Notes under the pieces: generated by a model | Told to the model about the DNA's origin: nothing | The model's database searches: none | Seen by the model: only the letters and a program-made list of their open reading frames with translations | Assembly: GCA_022737715.1 (NCBI GenBank) | Contig: JAIITD010000095.1 | Span: 1 to 6,734 of the forward strand | Direction: 5' to 3' | DNA length: 6,734 nucleotides | DNA from: Veillonella sp. | Lineage (GTDB): Bacteria; Bacillota; Negativicutes; Veillonellales; Veillonellaceae | Shown here: positions 5,422-6,734 of the stretch, piece by piece | How positions within the stretch are numbered: position 1 is the first letter of the stretch | Layout: every line of letters starts with the position of its first letter | Made by a program: the position numbers and the translations under genes

Positions 5422-6597
5422 ATGAATATTACTGTACATCGCGGTACTCATCAGATTGGTGGTAGTGCTATAGAAATTAGTACAGCATCTACTAGCATTA
5501 TGTTAGATTTTGGTAATGAATTAAGTTTAGATGAAAAGTATATACCTATAAATCTGGATATAGACGGCGTTACAAAAGGAAAGCCGGATTGTGACGGTAT
5601 TGTGATTTCTCATTATCATATGGATCACTTAGGCCAACTAACCTCTGCACTGTCAGAAATTCCATTATATATGGGTGAATTAAGTAAGGAAATCGCGCTA
5701 ATAGGTGCTGAGTATCAAGATAGAGGTTTATACTTGCGCTTATTAGGTGCTAATACATTTCGAGGCGGAGATGTCTTTTCTATTGGTGATATACGTATCA
5801 GACCTTTAGTTATCGATCATAGTGCTGCGGATAGTTATATGTTTGTCATTGAAGCAGAAGGAAAACGTGTCTTATATACAGGTGATTTCCGGATGCATGG
5901 GTTGCGCCATCACGTATTAGACAAATTAGTTAACACCTATATAGGGGAGGTTAATGTATTAATTACAGAGGGCACCTCATTGTCTAGAGACGCAGATGAT
6001 TGTATATCTGAAGCCACAGTATTAGACGATATTTATTCATATATTCAAGATGGGAAATATGTTTTTGTTATGTGTTCCACTATGAATATTGACCGTATTA
6101 TGGGGATTTGGCAGAATATGCCAACTGATAAAGTACTCATTTGTGATGCTTATCAGAAAAGAATATTAGATACTGTGATTAATAATGTATATTATGAAAG
6201 TTCTTTGTATCGTAGACATGATAGCCCATTAGTTATTGATAAAGGACGGTATCCTAAATACTATATGGAACATGGATTTGTATCCTTAGTAAGAGGGACA
6301 GAAAATTTTATTTCTAAAATTAAAGAGTTCCCTAAAGATGATGTACGTATTATATATTCCATGTGGACAGGATATATTGAGGAGAATTTAGTATTGAAAG
6401 AATTGTTAGATACATATCCATCTTATATATGTCATGCCAGTGGTCATGTCTCAAAGGACGATTTAGTTCAGTTCATAGAAATGGTTGATCCTGATATTAT
6501 TATTCCGGTTCATACTGAAAGTCCTGAGAAGGTAGTGGCGCTCGTGCCTCATAGGAGCGTTTGTGTTGTTGATGATGGCGAGGCGTTTATTATATAA
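5422..6597 (+). CDS. Compact beta-CASP metallo-beta-lactamase nuclease (RNase J/CPSF73-like)
   Basis: The predicted 391-residue cytoplasmic protein is a metal-dependent nucleic-acid hydrolase, most likely acting on RNA. Metallo-beta-lactamase motifs occur in order: MLDFG (Asp29), SHYHMDH (His64, His66, Asp68, His69), DHSAADSYMFVI (His133) and YTGDFR (Asp155). Beta-CASP elements follow: TEGTSLSR (Glu183), the MCSTMNIDRI strand and helix, then HASGHVSKDDL (His342) and IIPVHTE (His364). The last two are typical of the C-terminal RMMBL segment of RNase J and CPSF73. All expected zinc ligands are present, so it should be active. It is shorter than housekeeping RNase J (about 555 residues) and lacks its C-terminal dimerisation domain. 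This makes it a paralogue or specialised member rather than rnjA. The overlapping upstream ribosome site and 5-base gap tie it to the PD-(D/E)XK gene. It shares that gene's low GC, if less strongly. Housekeeping RNA decay, a toxin-like role or phage defence are all open. Fold confidence is high; biological role is unknown. Confidence 0.88.
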   Translation: MNITVHRGTHQIGGSAIEISTASTSIMLDFGNELSLDEKYIPINLDIDGVTKGKPDCDGIVISHYHMDHLGQLTSALSEIPLYMGELSKEIALIGAEYQDRGLYLRLLGANTFRGGDVFSIGDIRIRPLVIDHSAADSYMFVIEAEGKRVLYTGDFRMHGLRHHVLDKLVNTYIGEVNVLITEGTSLSRDADDCISEATVLDDIYSYIQDGKYVFVMCSTMNIDRIMGIWQNMPTDKVLICDAYQKRILDTVINNVYYESSLYRRHDSPLVIDKGRYPKYYMEHGFVSLVRGTENFISKIKEFPKDDVRIIYSMWTGYIEENLVLKELLDTYPSYICHASGHVSKDDLVQFIEMVDPDIIIPVHTESPEKVVALVPHRSVCVVDDGEAFII

Positions 6598-6604
6598 GAC
6601 CTAC

Positions 6605-6633
6605 TTGCTTTCATCTTACTTATAGGTTATAAT
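6605..6633 (+). promoter_or_regulatory. Promoter of the rpsF operon
   Basis: TTGCTT (6605-6610, four of six) and a perfect TATAAT (6628-6633) are separated by the optimal 17 bp. This is the best-formed promoter in the window and suits a ribosomal protein operon. Transcription would begin near 6640, giving a leader of about 74 bases. It starts only eight bases after the stop codon of the nuclease operon. Confidence 0.8.
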
Positions 6634-6639
6634 AGTAGA

Positions 6640-6656
6640 GCTTATTAATGGTAAGC
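6640..6656 (+). other. Small hairpin at the 5' end of the rpsF leader
   Basis: GCTTAT (6640-6645) pairs with GTAAGC (6651-6656) over six base pairs including one G-U, with a five-base loop. If transcription starts near 6640, this hairpin would cap the mRNA and could protect it from 5' exonucleases. Its last base (6656) is also the first base of the downstream Shine-Dalgarno-sequestering stem, so the two stems can stack or compete. Confidence 0.4.
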
Positions 6657-6706
6657 ACTTCCTACCCCTATGTGTCGATAGGGGCATTAGTCCGAAAGAG
6701 GAGGTG
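6656..6706 (+). promoter_or_regulatory. S6:S18-type autoregulatory leader of rpsF, sequestering the Shine-Dalgarno
   Basis: An outer stem pairs CACTTCCT (6656-6663) with AGGAGGTG (6699-6706), eight base pairs with one G-U. The AGGAGG ribosome site of rpsF lies within it. An inner seven-bp stem pairs CCCCTAT (6665-6671) with ATAGGGG (6678-6684) around loop GTGTCG. Between them is a strongly asymmetric internal loop: one base (A6664) on the 5' side and fourteen bases (6685-6698) on the 3' side. The long side contains CCG at 6692-6694. Ribosomal proteins S6 and S18 together are known to bind such a CCG-bearing bulge in rpsF leaders, mimicking their 16S rRNA site, and repress translation. Pairing and CCG are seen directly; the regulatory role is inferred from the known family. 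Confidence 0.75.
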
Positions 6707-6713
6707 ATTTTGT

Positions 6714-6734
6714 ATGAACAAATACGAAGTCATG
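6714..6734 (+). CDS. rpsF: Ribosomal protein S6, first 7 codons (cut by window edge)
   Basis: The reading frame begins MNKYEVM and continues past the right edge. The (K)YEVM start is typical of bacterial S6, which binds the central domain of 16S rRNA together with S18. The ATG follows AGGAGG (6699-6704) by nine bases and a near-consensus promoter at 6605-6633. The upstream RNA structure fits rpsF autoregulation and independently supports the call. By family knowledge, ssb and rpsR usually follow, but they are outside the window. Seven codons alone would be weak evidence; the leader raises confidence. Confidence 0.8.

Noticed and set aside
4451..6597. Classical restriction-modification system
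   Set aside because: A PD-(D/E)XK protein is present, but there is no methyltransferase motif and the partner is a beta-CASP hydrolase.
6665..6684. CCCCTAT/ATAGGGG hairpin as a terminator for the nuclease operon
   Set aside because: No U-tract follows; the hairpin is better explained as the inner stem of the rpsF leader structure.
1..6734. CRISPR array, tRNA, insertion sequence or integrase
   Set aside because: No spaced repeats, cloverleaf, transposase-like frame or terminal inverted repeats were found on either strand.

Overview
The window looks like a chromosomal segment of a low-GC diderm Firmicute, most likely Veillonella or a close relative in the Negativicutes. This is inferred from three things: strong AGGAGG-type ribosome binding sites and moderate-to-low GC, which are Gram-positive-like; a classical outer-membrane autotransporter, which needs a second membrane; and diaminopimelate enzymes of the DapL and Ddh type. 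No database search was possible, so the genus is a judgement.

Layout. Positions 1-452 (minus strand) hold the first 150 codons of ddh, meso-diaminopimelate dehydrogenase, which runs off the left edge. Positions 453-728 are an AT-rich divergent promoter region, with a good promoter and possible operator elements for the next gene and one very short doubtful reading frame. Positions 729-2951 (plus) encode a 740-residue monomeric autotransporter: signal peptide, beta-helical passenger, linker helix and a C-terminal 260-residue barrel ending in Phe. A perfect 17-bp hairpin at 2973-3018 acts as a two-way terminator between it and the convergent dapL (3047-4276, minus), LL-diaminopimelate aminotransferase. 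Positions 4277-4450 are a second divergent promoter region. Positions 4451-6597 (plus) are a tight two-gene unit: a PD-(D/E)XK nuclease-like protein of no recognised family, followed 5 bases later by a compact beta-CASP metallo-beta-lactamase nuclease (RNase J/CPSF73-like). Positions 6598-6713 carry a near-consensus promoter and a structured leader that sequesters the Shine-Dalgarno sequence of rpsF (ribosomal protein S6). Only the first seven codons of rpsF are in the window.

How the genes fit together. Ddh and DapL are two alternative short routes from tetrahydrodipicolinate toward meso-diaminopimelate, for peptidoglycan and lysine. They share a strand but are separated by an oppositely oriented surface-protein gene, which looks inserted. 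The rpsF leader fits the known S6:S18 autoregulatory RNA. The most novel element is the two-nuclease operon. It is visibly more AT-rich than its neighbours, sits between housekeeping genes, and pairs two unrelated nuclease folds. A nucleic-acid-processing or defence module is a reasonable but unproven reading.
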